Part shown: positions 51,548-60,295 of the stretch, in pieces
Layout of the letters: the number at the start of each line of letters is the position of its first letter
Position numbering within the stretch: the stretch's first letter is position 1
Assembly: GCF_042677865.1 (NCBI RefSeq)
Contig: NZ_JBHUDD010000027.1
Coordinates: 186,001 to 250,000 of the forward strand
Length of the DNA stretch: 64,000 bases
Reading direction: 5' to 3'
Source: Lutimaribacter salitolerans
GTDB lineage: Bacteria > Pseudomonadota > Alphaproteobacteria > Rhodobacterales > Rhodobacteraceae
The notes under the pieces: model-generated
Database searches by the model: none
What the model saw: only the letters and a program-made list of their open reading frames with translations
What the model was told of the DNA's origin: nothing
Translations under genes and position numbers: made by a program

Positions 51548-52048
51548 TCAGGCCCGCCCGTAGGCCTGCCCGATGGCCACCTGCAACGCATCCTTGGCGG
51601 TGCGGTTGCCATAGACCACCAGCTGGAATGCCGGGTAGAACCGCTCGGCGCTCAGCACGGCGGCGCTGATCATGGTGTCGATCTGCTCGGCGCTGGCCAT
51701 CTGCCCGCCGGACAGCACCAGCCCATAGCGGTACACCATCAGCTTGTGGTCATCCCAATAGCTGAAGCCACCGGCCCAGCACTGGTCATTGGCCGCGTTC
51801 AGACATTCGTACAGGGCAGGCAGGCGATCCTCGGGTGGCTCCATCTCAAAGGTGCAGACCATGCGCAGGGTCTCGTCATAGGCCGACCAGGCCAGCGTGA
51901 TCGAATAGGTGCGCCACTGGCCTTCGACCGCCATGGCGATCTGATCGTCATGCACGCGGTCGAAATCCCAATCGTTCAGATCGGCCAAGTGCTCGACGAT
52001 GTCGATCGGGTGCAAGTCTTCCTGAAGAAACTGCTCGGACAGGGCCAT
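51548..52048 (-). CDS. YbjN domain-containing protein
   Basis: A 166-residue YbjN-family protein, a type III secretion chaperone-like fold. Segments include DWDFDRVHDDQIAMAVEGQW, WRTYSITLAWSAYDETLRMV and MISAAVLSAERFYPAFQLVV. The family is linked to stress tolerance and motility in E. coli, without a known molecular function. A clear AGGAGG site (52054-52059 complement) precedes its ATG. It is divergent from the FAD-oxidoreductase with a 259-base gap. Confidence 0.88.
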   Translation of the reverse strand: MALSEQFLQEDLHPIDIVEHLADLNDWDFDRVHDDQIAMAVEGQWRTYSITLAWSAYDETLRMVCTFEMEPPEDRLPALYECLNAANDQCWAGGFSYWDDHKLMVYRYGLVLSGGQMASAEQIDTMISAAVLSAERFYPAFQLVVYGNRTAKDALQVAIGQAYGRA

Positions 52049-52213
52049 GACGCCACCTCCTGTTATGCGTAGCGCCGGGGCTTGTCAGCGCCCCAAGCGC
52101 TAGCTGCCTGCTCAAGAAACCGGGGGATTTTTCCCTGCTTCTACCAGATATGGTGTGCGTGAAACGCCCCCCTGTAAAGCGAAAACTTGGGGATAACCGC
52201 TATATGTTGTGGA

Positions 52214-52238
52214 TGACATGAAAAATTCATCAATGTCA
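52214..52238. promoter_or_regulatory. inverted repeat in the ybjN-like / oxidoreductase intergenic region
   Basis: TGACAT at 52214-52219 pairs with ATGTCA at 52233-52238 around a smaller inverted repeat TGAA-AAA-TTCA (52219-52229). It lies about 70 bases upstream of the oxidoreductase start in an AT-rich stretch of a 259-base divergent gap, a reasonable place for an operator. No named regulator is implied. Confidence 0.35.
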
Positions 52239-52307
52239 GAATCCTGACCTTGCCCCTTTTGCCTGCCCCGCTCCCGTGGCAGATTGGGGCCAAACCCGGA
52301 GACACCC

Positions 52308-53381
52308 ATGCAGGATTTTCTGATCATCGGCGGCGGCATCGCGGGCGTCAGCGCCGCCGCCCGGCTGGCCGCCCTGGGCACTGTCACGCTGCTCGAGTCC
52401 GAGGACAACCTGGCCCATCACGCCTCGGGGCGCTCGGCGGCGATGTTTCTCGAAAGCTACGGCAACCGCGTCGTGCGCGCGCTCAACAGCGCCAGCGTGG
52501 AGTACCTGACCGCCAGCGGCGTGCTGTCACCGCGCGCCTTGCTGCTGCTGGGGGCCGCCGACGAGGTCGAGGGCTTCACCGCGCAGGCCACCGACATGGA
52601 CCTGCGCCAGATCACGCTGGACGAGGCGGCGGCGCTGTGGCCCCTTCTGAACCGCAGCCACGCCACCCATGCCGCGCTGCGCGAGGATACCAGCGATCTG
52701 GACACCGATCTGTTCCTGCAGACCTTTCTGCGCACCGCCCGCCAGCATGGCGCAGAGGTGCACACCCGCGCGCCGGTGACCGCCATCACCCGCGATGGCT
52801 CAGGTTGGCAGGTCACCGCCGCAGGCCGCACCCACCATGCCCGCCAAATCGTCAATGCCGCCGGCGCATGGGCCGACAGCGTGGCGCGCATGGCAGGCGT
52901 CACCCCGCTGGGCATCCAGCCCTATCGGCGCTCGATGGCCCGGATCGCCCTGCCCGACGGGCTGGACCCGGCGCGCTGGCCCTTTGTCGACGGGGTGGGC
53001 GACGACTGGTACGCCAAGCCCGATGCCGGTGCCCTGATCGTGTCGCCCGGCGACGAGGACCCGGCAGACCCGCATGATGCCTGGGCCGATGACATGGTGC
53101 TGGCCGAGGGTCTGGCGCGCTATCAGGAGTTCTCGACCGCCCCGGTCGAACGGATGCTGGCAAACTGGGCCGGGCTGCGCAGCTTTGCCCCCGACCGCGC
53201 GCTGGTGATCGGGCGCGACGCCGCACAGCCCGACTTCCTGTGGCTGGCAGGCCAGGGCGGCTATGGCTTCCAGACGGCGGCGGCGGCCAGCGACCTGCTG
53301 GCCCAGATCGCGGGCCACAGTCCGACCACGCTGGATGCCGCCACCGTGGCCGACCTGTCCCCCACCCGGTTCGCTCCATGA
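52308..53381 (+). CDS. FAD-dependent oxidoreductase, D-amino-acid oxidase-like
   Basis: A 357-residue flavoprotein of the DAO/glycine oxidase superfamily. The FAD-binding motif is IIGGGIAGVSAAARLAALG, followed by SGRSAAMFLESYG. The C-terminal substrate-domain GQGGYGFQTAAAASDLLAQI and WAGLRSFAPDRALVIGRD are typical. It probably oxidises an amino acid or amine, with the substrate unknown. The ATG at 52308 follows GGAGACACCC. It overlaps the GH25 gene by four bases. Confidence 0.88.
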   Translation: MQDFLIIGGGIAGVSAAARLAALGTVTLLESEDNLAHHASGRSAAMFLESYGNRVVRALNSASVEYLTASGVLSPRALLLLGAADEVEGFTAQATDMDLRQITLDEAAALWPLLNRSHATHAALREDTSDLDTDLFLQTFLRTARQHGAEVHTRAPVTAITRDGSGWQVTAAGRTHHARQIVNAAGAWADSVARMAGVTPLGIQPYRRSMARIALPDGLDPARWPFVDGVGDDWYAKPDAGALIVSPGDEDPADPHDAWADDMVLAEGLARYQEFSTAPVERMLANWAGLRSFAPDRALVIGRDAAQPDFLWLAGQGGYGFQTAAAASDLLAQIAGHSPTTLDAATVADLSPTRFAP

Positions 53382-54175
53382 AACTGCCGCGCCGCCGCCT
53401 GCTGACCGGCGGGGCCGCGCTGACCCTGCTGGCGGGCTGCGGCGCCTCCCCCGCGCCCCTACCTGCGCCCCCGCCGATCACCGGCCGCGGCCCGCGTTTC
53501 GACGATGACGACCCCACCGACTGGCCCGGCATCCCGCCCTGGCGCTACCCCGTGCATGGCATCGACGCCGCCCGCTTTCAGGGCCGCATCAACTGGCCCC
53601 GCGTCCGGGCGCAGGGCATCCGCTTTGCCTTTCTCAAGGCGACCGAGGGCGGCGACCTGCTCGATCCTGCCTTTGCCGAGAATGTCGACGCCGCGCGGGC
53701 AGCAGGCGTGCCGGTGGGGGCCTATCACTTCTACTATTTCTGCACCGATCCCGACCGGCAGGCCGACTGGTTCATCCGCAACGTCCCGCGCGTGCGCGGC
53801 GATCTGCCCCCGGTGCTGGATCTCGAATGGAACCCGTTTTCGCCCACCTGCACCACACGGCCCCCGGCGGAAACCGTGCGCGCCGTCGCCGCGCGGTTCA
53901 TCGCCCGCATCTCCGATCACTACGGCCAGCGCCCGATCATCTACACCACGCCCGATTTCTGGCCCACCAACCAGATCGCCCGGCTGGGTGGCGAGTTCTG
54001 GCTGCGCGCCGTGGCCGATCACCCCGGCACGGTCTATCCCGGCGCGCGCTGGACCTTCTGGCAATACACTGGCACCGGCCGCGTGCCGGGGGTCGACACC
54101 CGGGTCGACATAAACGCCTTTGCAGGCGACGCGCGGGCATGGCAGGACTGGCAGGCCCGCCGCCGCATCAGATAA
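53378..54175 (+). CDS. glycoside hydrolase family 25 lysozyme-like lipoprotein
   Basis: A 265-residue muramidase-type protein. The N-terminus KLPRRRLLTGGAALTLLAGC contains a Tat-like RRRLL and a lipobox with lipidated Cys near residue 20. The GH25 barrel begins VHGIDAARFQGRINW and has the catalytic DLEWNPFSP (Asp-x-Glu) in PPVLDLEW. YHFYYFCTDPDRQADWFI and FWQYTGTGRVPGVDTRVDIN complete the fold. Expected action: cutting peptidoglycan between MurNAc and GlcNAc from the outer or inner membrane. It overlaps the oxidoreductase gene and precedes the DUF938 gene by nine bases. Confidence 0.9.
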   Translation: MKLPRRRLLTGGAALTLLAGCGASPAPLPAPPPITGRGPRFDDDDPTDWPGIPPWRYPVHGIDAARFQGRINWPRVRAQGIRFAFLKATEGGDLLDPAFAENVDAARAAGVPVGAYHFYYFCTDPDRQADWFIRNVPRVRGDLPPVLDLEWNPFSPTCTTRPPAETVRAVAARFIARISDHYGQRPIIYTTPDFWPTNQIARLGGEFWLRAVADHPGTVYPGARWTFWQYTGTGRVPGVDTRVDINAFAGDARAWQDWQARRRIR

Positions 54176-54184
54176 GGACGCGCC

Positions 54185-54841
54185 ATGCCCAAACGCCTGA
54201 CCCTGCCCGACAGCGCCTCTGTCGCCACGCCCGGCCCAGATGGCCGCCTCTTCGCCCCCTCCGCCGCGCGCAACGCGGATGCTATCGCCGATCTGGTCGC
54301 CGCCCACGCCCCCGACACGGGCCGCGCGCTGGAACTGGCCGCGGGCACGGGCGAGCATGCCGTCACCCTCGCCCGTCGCCTGCCAAACCTGATCTGGCAG
54401 CCCACCGACATCGACCCGGACCGCCGCCGCTCGATCGACGCGCATGCCGCGCTGGCCGCCCTGCCCAACCTGCACGCCGCCGCTGAACTTGACGCCACCG
54501 CCCCCGGCTGGGGCGCGACCCATCAGGGGCAGGATCTGATCGTGCTGGTCAACCTGCTGCACCTGATCTCCACCCCCGAGGCCCGCACCCTGATCGCCGA
54601 GGCCGCGAGCGCGCTGGCCCCCGGTGGCCGCCTCATCCTCTACGGCCCCTTCCTGCGCGACGGCGAAACCACATCTCCCGGCGATGCGGAGTTTCACGCC
54701 TCGCTGACCGCGCAGGATCCCGACATCGGCTACAAGGATGACTGGGACGTGATCGACTGGATCCACCAGACCTTCCTCGAGCTCGCGCAGGTCGTCGAAA
54801 TGCCCGCCAACAACCTCGGGATCGTGGCGCGCAAACCCTGA
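54185..54841 (+). CDS. DUF938 SAM-dependent methyltransferase-like protein
   Basis: A 218-residue class I methyltransferase fold. Motif I is ALELAAGTGEHAVTLAR; downstream DIDPDRRRSIDAH provides the acidic residue for the ribose. Further DUF938 marks are LVNLLHLISTPEART and LYGPFLRDGETTSPGDAEFH, then DWDVIDWIHQ. The substrate is unknown. It is the third gene after the oxidoreductase and lysozyme, all nearly abutting. Confidence 0.88.
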   Translation: MPKRLTLPDSASVATPGPDGRLFAPSAARNADAIADLVAAHAPDTGRALELAAGTGEHAVTLARRLPNLIWQPTDIDPDRRRSIDAHAALAALPNLHAAAELDATAPGWGATHQGQDLIVLVNLLHLISTPEARTLIAEAASALAPGGRLILYGPFLRDGETTSPGDAEFHASLTAQDPDIGYKDDWDVIDWIHQTFLELAQVVEMPANNLGIVARKP

Positions 54842-54845
54842 CCGC

Positions 54846-54980
54846 TTCATCTTGCCAGGTAAACTCCCGCCGGAGGCTCCCGCAGCCGCAACAGGCACAC
54901 CGCCCAGGGCCGCGCGTCGCCTCGCAGCCCGCGCCGCAGCCCCGGGCCAACGGCCGGGGGCGAGATGCCCTGCGCGCCGC
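54846..54980. repeat. intergenic hairpin repeat, copy E
   Basis: Starts four bases after the DUF938 gene stop with TTCATCTTGCCAGGTAAACT and CCCGCCGGAGGCTCC (54846-54880), 34 of 35 bases identical to copy F at 58179-58213. GC-rich palindromes continue to about 54980. The 247-base gap to the next gene has no other recognisable content except its ribosome site. Confidence 0.7.
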
Positions 54981-55088
54981 AGGCGCTCAATCAGATCACG
55001 CCACAACCCTGCGCGACCTGATCCAGGTCAAAGACCGCACCGCCCGCCCATGCTCTGCCTGCCGCGACATCAACGACAGGAGGGCCCG

Positions 55089-55424
55089 ATGGCCTGGACC
55101 ACCACACTCGATTCCACCCGCACCCGTCTGCGCACGCTCTACAAGGCCATTCCCGATGTGACCAAGGGCTTCGGCGCCCTGTCCAAGGCGGTGAAAGAGG
55201 GCGGCGTGCTGGATTTCAAGACCAAGGAATTCGTCGCCCTCGGCATCGCCGTCGCCATCCGCTGCGAGTCCTGCATCGTCCTGCATGTCGAGGCGCTGAT
55301 CAAGGCCGGTGCCACCCGCGAGGAACTGGCCGACGTTCTGGGCATGACCATCCAGATGGGCGGCGGCCCGGCCTCGATGTATGCCGCCAAGGCGCTCGAA
55401 TGCTGGGACGAGCTGACCGCCTGA
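55089..55424 (+). CDS. carboxymuconolactone decarboxylase family (AhpD-like) protein
   Basis: A 111-residue all-helical protein with the redox motif CESCIVLH (Cys-x2-Cys-x3-His) typical of AhpD-like alkylhydroperoxidase domains. It also shows KTKEFVALGIAVAIRCESC and GATREELADVLGMTIQMGGG. It probably acts as a small trimeric peroxidase or disulfide reductase rather than on muconolactone. A strong site (CAGGAGGGCCC) sets the start at 55089. It is convergent with the dimethylglycine dehydrogenase-like gene. Confidence 0.9.
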   Translation: MAWTTTLDSTRTRLRTLYKAIPDVTKGFGALSKAVKEGGVLDFKTKEFVALGIAVAIRCESCIVLHVEALIKAGATREELADVLGMTIQMGGGPASMYAAKALECWDELTA

Positions 55425-55537
55425 CGGACCACCACATCGGCACGCGACACCAAGACTCCGGCCCCCGGCTGCGGGGACCGGCCTGCGCATGCGATGTGCA
55501 TGGCATGTGCATGCTGTGTGACACGCCTTTTTCGGCC

Positions 55538-58054
55538 TCAGCCGTCCTTGCGGATCGCCTCGTTCTTCGGATCATAGGGGCTGTCGCAGGTCACCACGGC
55601 GTCCCACAAATCCCCCAGCATCCGCACCTGCAACCGCTGGCCCTCGACCGCCAGATCGGGCCGGACATAGCCCATGCCGATGGACTTGCCAAAGGCCACG
55701 GAATACCCGCCCGAGGTCAGCCGCCCCACCTTCTGCCCGTCCAGATACAGCGCCTCGCGCCCCCATGGATCGGCATCCGCAGGCCCGTCGATCAGAACGG
55801 TAATGCATTTGGAACGAATACCTTTTTCCAGCATTGCCGCCTTGCCGTGGAACGCTTTTTCCAGATCCACGAAGCGCGGCAGATCGGCCTCCAGCGGGGT
55901 CGCATCCCGGCCCAGCTCATTGCCGAAGGCGCGATAGGATTTCTCCTGCCGCAACCAGTTCTGCGCCCGCGCCCCAACCAGCTTCATGCCATGATCCGCG
56001 CCCGCTTTTTCCAGCAGGTCGAACAGGTAATTCTGCATCTCGATCGGGTGATGCAGCTCCCACCCCAACTCGCCGGTATAGGCCACGCGAATGGCGCGCA
56101 CCGGGCACATGCCAAGTTCGATCTCGCGGCACGACAACCACGGAAAACGCTTGTTTGACAGGGCGTTGGCAGGGTCTGCATCCTTGATTACCAAGTTCAG
56201 AACGTCGCGCGATTTCGGCCCCGCGATGGCAAAGACACCCCATTTCGTGGTGACATTCTCGATGCCCATCCAATTCTCAGGCCCCGCATTGACGGCCCAC
56301 CAATCCTCTTCGGCCTTGCGCAGATAGTCGTCGTCATAAGCCTCCCAGGCGCCCGCGGACACAAGATAGAACTCATCCTCGGCCAACCTGACAATCGTGT
56401 ATTCTGTCCGCGTGGTCCCCGCAGCCGTCAGCGCATAGGTCAGGTTGATGCGTCCCACCTTGGGCAGCTTGTTGGTGGTGAACCAGTCCAGAAACGCCGC
56501 AGCACCAGGGCCAAAGACCCGGTGCTTGGCAAAGGCGGTGGCGTCGATCAGGCCCACGCCCTCGCGGATCGCCCGCGCCTCATCCACCGCGTATTGCCAC
56601 CAGTCCCCCCGGCGGAACGACCGCGCGTCATGGTCAAAGCTGTCAGGTGCATCCAGCGGGCCATAGTAGTTGGGCCGCTCGAACCCGTTCACGCAGCCAA
56701 ACTGCGCCCCGCGCGCCTTTTGCCGGTCATAGGCCGGGCCGGTGCGCAGCGGGCGGCAGGCCTCGCGCTCCTCATCGGGGTGATGCAGGATATAGACGTG
56801 CTCGTAACATTCCTCGTTCTTGCGCGCGGCATACTCGGTCGTCATCCAGTCCTGACCATACCGCTTGGGGTCGAGGCTGGCCATGTCGATCTCGGCTTCG
56901 CCCTCGACCATCAACTGCGCCAGGTAGTACCCGGTGCCACCGGCCGCGGTGATGCCGAAACTGAACCCCTCGGCCAGCCACATGTTGCGCAGCCCCGGCG
57001 CGGGACCAACCAGCGGATTGCCATCGGGGGTATAGCAGATCGGTCCGTTGTAATCGTCCTTCAGCCCCACTTCTTCCGAGGATGGCAGCCGGTGGATCAT
57101 GCTCATGTATTCCTCTTCGATCCGCTCCAGATCCAGCGGGAACAGATCGGCGCGAAAACTGTCCGGCACGCCATACTCGAAACAGGCCGGCGCCCCCCGC
57201 TCATACGGGCCCAGAATCCAGCCCCCGCGTTCCTCGCGCACATACCATTTGGCATCGGCATCGCGCAGCACCGGATGCTCCTCTCCGCCCGCCTTGCGAT
57301 AGGCCACCAACGCCGGATCGGGTTCGGTCACGATGAACTGATGCTCGACCGGGATGGCGGGTATCTTGATGCCCAGCATCCTTGCGGTGCGCTGCGCATG
57401 GTTGCCGCTGGCGGTCACCACATGCTCGGCCCGGATCACGACCTGCTCGTCGGACGGCACCAGATTTCCACCCCGCTCCACCATCTTCGTGCAGGTGACC
57501 TCCCAGTGATCGCCCTTCCACGCAAATCCATCCGCCTGCCATTTGCGTTCGATCACCACACCACGCTGGCGCGCGCCCTTGGCCATCGCCATGGTCACGT
57601 CGGCCGGATTGATATAGCCGTCGGTCGGGTGATAGATCGCGCCCTTCAGATCCTCGGTGCGCACCAGCGGCCAGCGCGCCCTGATCTGCGCCGGGGTCAT
57701 CCACTCGAACGGCACGCCGCAGCTTTCGGCGGTGGTGGCATAGACCCGGTATTCATCCATCCGCGCATCGGTCTGCGCCATCCGCAGATTGCCGACCACC
57801 GAGAACCCGGCGTTCAGCCCGGTCTCCGCCTCCAGCGTCTTGTAGAACTCGACCGAATACTGGTGAATATGGGTCGTGGCATAGGACATGTTGAACAGCG
57901 GCAAAAGACCCGCCGCGTGCCATGTGCTGCCGCTGGTCAGCTCGTCACGCTCCAGCAGCATCACGTCGGACCAGCCCGCGCGGGCCAGATGATAGGCGAC
58001 CGAGGTGCCGACAGCGCCGCCGCCGACGACCAGGGCTTTGACTTGGGTTTTCAT
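55538..58054 (-). CDS. dimethylglycine/sarcosine dehydrogenase-like FAD-GcvT fusion protein
   Basis: An 838-residue two-part enzyme. Residues about 1-370 are a DAO-type flavin domain with ALVVGGGAVGTSVAYHLARA and GSTWHAAGL, where His46 matches the covalent FAD-attachment site of mitochondrial dimethylglycine dehydrogenase. An FAO-M linker follows, then a tetrahydrofolate-binding GcvT domain (about 430-720; VGLIDATAFAKHRVFGPGA) and its C-terminal barrel (TLEADLP-type region to 838). It probably demethylates dimethylglycine, sarcosine or a related methylated amine, passing carbon to folate. The ATG at 58054 follows GGGAGAG. Several paralogues usually occur in Roseobacter genomes, so the substrate is not fixed. 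Confidence 0.88.
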   Translation of the reverse strand: MKTQVKALVVGGGAVGTSVAYHLARAGWSDVMLLERDELTSGSTWHAAGLLPLFNMSYATTHIHQYSVEFYKTLEAETGLNAGFSVVGNLRMAQTDARMDEYRVYATTAESCGVPFEWMTPAQIRARWPLVRTEDLKGAIYHPTDGYINPADVTMAMAKGARQRGVVIERKWQADGFAWKGDHWEVTCTKMVERGGNLVPSDEQVVIRAEHVVTASGNHAQRTARMLGIKIPAIPVEHQFIVTEPDPALVAYRKAGGEEHPVLRDADAKWYVREERGGWILGPYERGAPACFEYGVPDSFRADLFPLDLERIEEEYMSMIHRLPSSEEVGLKDDYNGPICYTPDGNPLVGPAPGLRNMWLAEGFSFGITAAGGTGYYLAQLMVEGEAEIDMASLDPKRYGQDWMTTEYAARKNEECYEHVYILHHPDEEREACRPLRTGPAYDRQKARGAQFGCVNGFERPNYYGPLDAPDSFDHDARSFRRGDWWQYAVDEARAIREGVGLIDATAFAKHRVFGPGAAAFLDWFTTNKLPKVGRINLTYALTAAGTTRTEYTIVRLAEDEFYLVSAGAWEAYDDDYLRKAEEDWWAVNAGPENWMGIENVTTKWGVFAIAGPKSRDVLNLVIKDADPANALSNKRFPWLSCREIELGMCPVRAIRVAYTGELGWELHHPIEMQNYLFDLLEKAGADHGMKLVGARAQNWLRQEKSYRAFGNELGRDATPLEADLPRFVDLEKAFHGKAAMLEKGIRSKCITVLIDGPADADPWGREALYLDGQKVGRLTSGGYSVAFGKSIGMGYVRPDLAVEGQRLQVRMLGDLWDAVVTCDSPYDPKNEAIRKDG

Positions 58055-58178
58055 GGCGCAGGCTCTCCCTTGGATCATGTGCTGCACGATCAATAGCAGG
58101 CGGCGCAAAACACGAATGGCCCAGCCGACGCAATGCCGCCCAAAACCGACCTGCAGGGCGGCAATGCAGGTCCATCCC

Positions 58179-58325
58179 TTCATCTTGCCAGATAAACTCC
58201 CGCCGGAGGCTCCTGCCCTGTCAGCCAGCGCGCCGCCCGCGATCGGGCGCAACGCGGCCACGCGCGGCCCGAGGGCATAGCCGCAAGGCGGTGCCCGAGA
58301 CATGCCGAGCGCCGCAGGCGCACAT
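58179..58325. repeat. intergenic hairpin repeat, copy F
   Basis: TTCATCTTGCCAGATAAACT with CCCGCCGGAGGCTCC (58179-58213) matches copy E in 34 of 35 bases and resembles the tails of copies A and D. It is followed by GC-rich palindromes such as GCCCGCGATCGGGC and GCGCCGCAGGCGC. It fills most of the 285-base gap between gshA's 3' end and the upstream side of the dehydrogenase gene; its far end lies about 15 bases from the gshA stop. Confidence 0.7.
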
Positions 58326-58339
58326 TCTGGACAGTCGGA

Positions 58340-59710
58340 TCAGTAGCTGTATTCGTCGTAGATGCGGCCCAGATCGCCGCCCCAGTCGCCGTTGTAGCGC
58401 TCCAGCAATTCATCCGCCGGGGCCTGCCCTGTCTCGATGCTGTCTTCCAGAGCGTGCAGGAAATGGCGCTCGTCCTGCACCATCCCGCCCAGACCGGGGC
58501 GCGCGCGCGCCTTCAGGCCGGTGCGGCTGATGTCCAGCACTTCGGCGGCCAGGTCGATCATCCGCCGCCCGCCAACGATGGCCTGCAAGCCGCGCACCGA
58601 GGATTCGACCCGCCAGGCCTCGCGCGTTTCCGCGTCCCAGTGCTTCACCAGCTCCCAGGCCGCATCCAGGCTGTCCTGATGATACATCAGCCCGACCCAG
58701 AACGCCGGCAGCGCGCAGATGCGCCGCCAGGGCCCGCCATCGGCGCCGCGCATCTCCATGTATTTCTTGATCCGCGCCTCGGGGAAACAGGTGGTCAGGT
58801 GATCGGCCCAGTCGCTGAGCGTCGGTGTCTCACCGGGCAGCGCGGGCAGCTTGCCGTTCATGAAATCGCGGAACGACTGCCCCAGCGCGTCGATGTACTT
58901 GCCGTCGCGATAGACGAAATACATCGGCACATCGAGCGCGTAATCGACATAGCGTTCGAACCCCATGCCATCCTCGAACACGAAGGGCAGCATCCCCGTC
59001 CGGCTGGCATCCAGATCGCGCCAGACGCGGGCGCGCCATGACTTGTGGCCGTTGGGCTTGCCCTCGAAGAACGGCGAGTTGGCAAACAGCGCGGTCGCCA
59101 CGGGTTGCAGCGCCAGCGCCACGCGGAACTTCTGCACCATGTCCGCCTCGGACGAGAAATCGAGGTTGACCTGAACCGTGCAGGTGCGCCGCATCATCAC
59201 CCGGCCCATGGTGCCGACCTTCTGCATGTAGGCGTCCATCAGCTTGTAGCGCCCCTTGGGCATCAGCGGCATCTGGTCATGCATCCATTCCGGGGCCGCC
59301 CCCAACCCGATGAAGCCAACGCCCACCTTGTCGGCGATGTCCTTGACCTCGCGCAGATGCTCGTTCACCTCGTCGCAGGTCTGGTGGATCGTCTCCAGCG
59401 GCGCGCCCGACAGTTCCAGCTGCCCGCCCGGTTCCAGACTGACGTTGGCGCCGTCCTTTTCCAGTCCGATCAGGTTGCCCGCCTCTTCCACCGGGGCCCA
59501 GCCGTGCACGTCGCGCAGCCCTTCCAGAACGGCACGCACGCTGCGCTTGCCCTCGTAGGGGATGGGCAGGTGGTTGTCCTTGCAATAGCCGAACTTCTCG
59601 TGCTCGGTCCCCATGCGCCAGTCTTGCTTGGGCTTGCAGCCGCTGGCCATGTACTCGGCAAGTTGCTCGAAACTCTCGATCGGACCGCCGCCGGACTGAG
59701 GGATGGACAT
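58340..59710 (-). CDS. gshA: glutamate--cysteine ligase
   Basis: First enzyme of glutathione synthesis, of the 'plant-type' proteobacterial class. The 456 residues match. Landmarks are WRMGTEHEKFGYC (glutamate and metal site), GANVSLEPGGQLELSGAP, RRTCTVQVNLDFSSEADMV and YFVYRDGKYIDALGQSFRDF. The C-terminus RYNGDWGGDLGRIYDEYSY is typical of alphaproteobacterial GshA. The ATG at 59710 (MSIPQSGGGP) has a GAGAG site; an in-frame upstream start at 59776 adds 22 residues without likeness. Confidence 0.95.
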   Translation of the reverse strand: MSIPQSGGGPIESFEQLAEYMASGCKPKQDWRMGTEHEKFGYCKDNHLPIPYEGKRSVRAVLEGLRDVHGWAPVEEAGNLIGLEKDGANVSLEPGGQLELSGAPLETIHQTCDEVNEHLREVKDIADKVGVGFIGLGAAPEWMHDQMPLMPKGRYKLMDAYMQKVGTMGRVMMRRTCTVQVNLDFSSEADMVQKFRVALALQPVATALFANSPFFEGKPNGHKSWRARVWRDLDASRTGMLPFVFEDGMGFERYVDYALDVPMYFVYRDGKYIDALGQSFRDFMNGKLPALPGETPTLSDWADHLTTCFPEARIKKYMEMRGADGGPWRRICALPAFWVGLMYHQDSLDAAWELVKHWDAETREAWRVESSVRGLQAIVGGRRMIDLAAEVLDISRTGLKARARPGLGGMVQDERHFLHALEDSIETGQAPADELLERYNGDWGGDLGRIYDEYSY

Positions 59711-59782
59711 GGGTTGGCTCTCCGATCTGGATTTCGAACGCGGATCAAACGCGGGAATGGGTGCAGCGATTTGCACCGGCTG

Positions 59783-60295
59783 TCAATGTAGCCGGGGCCG
59801 GGATTTTTGCCATATCGTCACAGGCGCCTGTGCGCCAGCGCGCAATTGGGCCAGCATCCGTGCAGTATCGAGGCCGGGCAGACGGGCAAAGGCATCAAAC
59901 AGCGCATCCGCCCCTTCGGCGGTGACCGGGATTTCCAGCATGGGCTGGCCCGGTGCGTGCAGCCGCCAGATCGCAGGGTCACGGGTGGGGTCCAGCTCCA
60001 GCCGGTCAAGTTCGGACAGCGCCAGCGCGCCGCCGGTGAACGGCCCCATCCAGGCCACCGCGCCCTCGTTCACGGTCACCACGCCCGGCCCGCCGCCGCC
60101 CATGTGAAACCGCGCGCGCCGCACGCCCGTCCAGATCAGCGCCACCGAAGCGGGCAGCAGCAGCCAGCCCAGCCAGTTCAGCAGGCCATGGGCGGTCAGC
60201 GCCCACCACAGGCCCAGCCCCAGCAACGCCAGCCCCCCCAGCGCGTCACGCCAGCGCGTCATCAGCTGTATCGCCTCGGGTCGGATCACGCTCAT
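59783..60295 (-). CDS. two-helix membrane protein of unknown function
   Basis: A 170-residue protein I do not recognise. Two adjacent helices (GGLALLGLGLWWALTAHG and WLGWLLLPASVALIWTGVRR, about 19-60) form a hairpin, followed by a soluble domain (GGGGPGVVTVNEGAVAWMGP, LDRLELDPTRDPAIWRLHAP) that reads like a beta-rich PH-like fold. It follows the GNAT gene with a four-base overlap and lies next to rsmE and ubiA in the same cluster. Confidence 0.75.
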   Translation of the reverse strand: MSVIRPEAIQLMTRWRDALGGLALLGLGLWWALTAHGLLNWLGWLLLPASVALIWTGVRRARFHMGGGGPGVVTVNEGAVAWMGPFTGGALALSELDRLELDPTRDPAIWRLHAPGQPMLEIPVTAEGADALFDAFARLPGLDTARMLAQLRAGAQAPVTIWQKSRPRLH

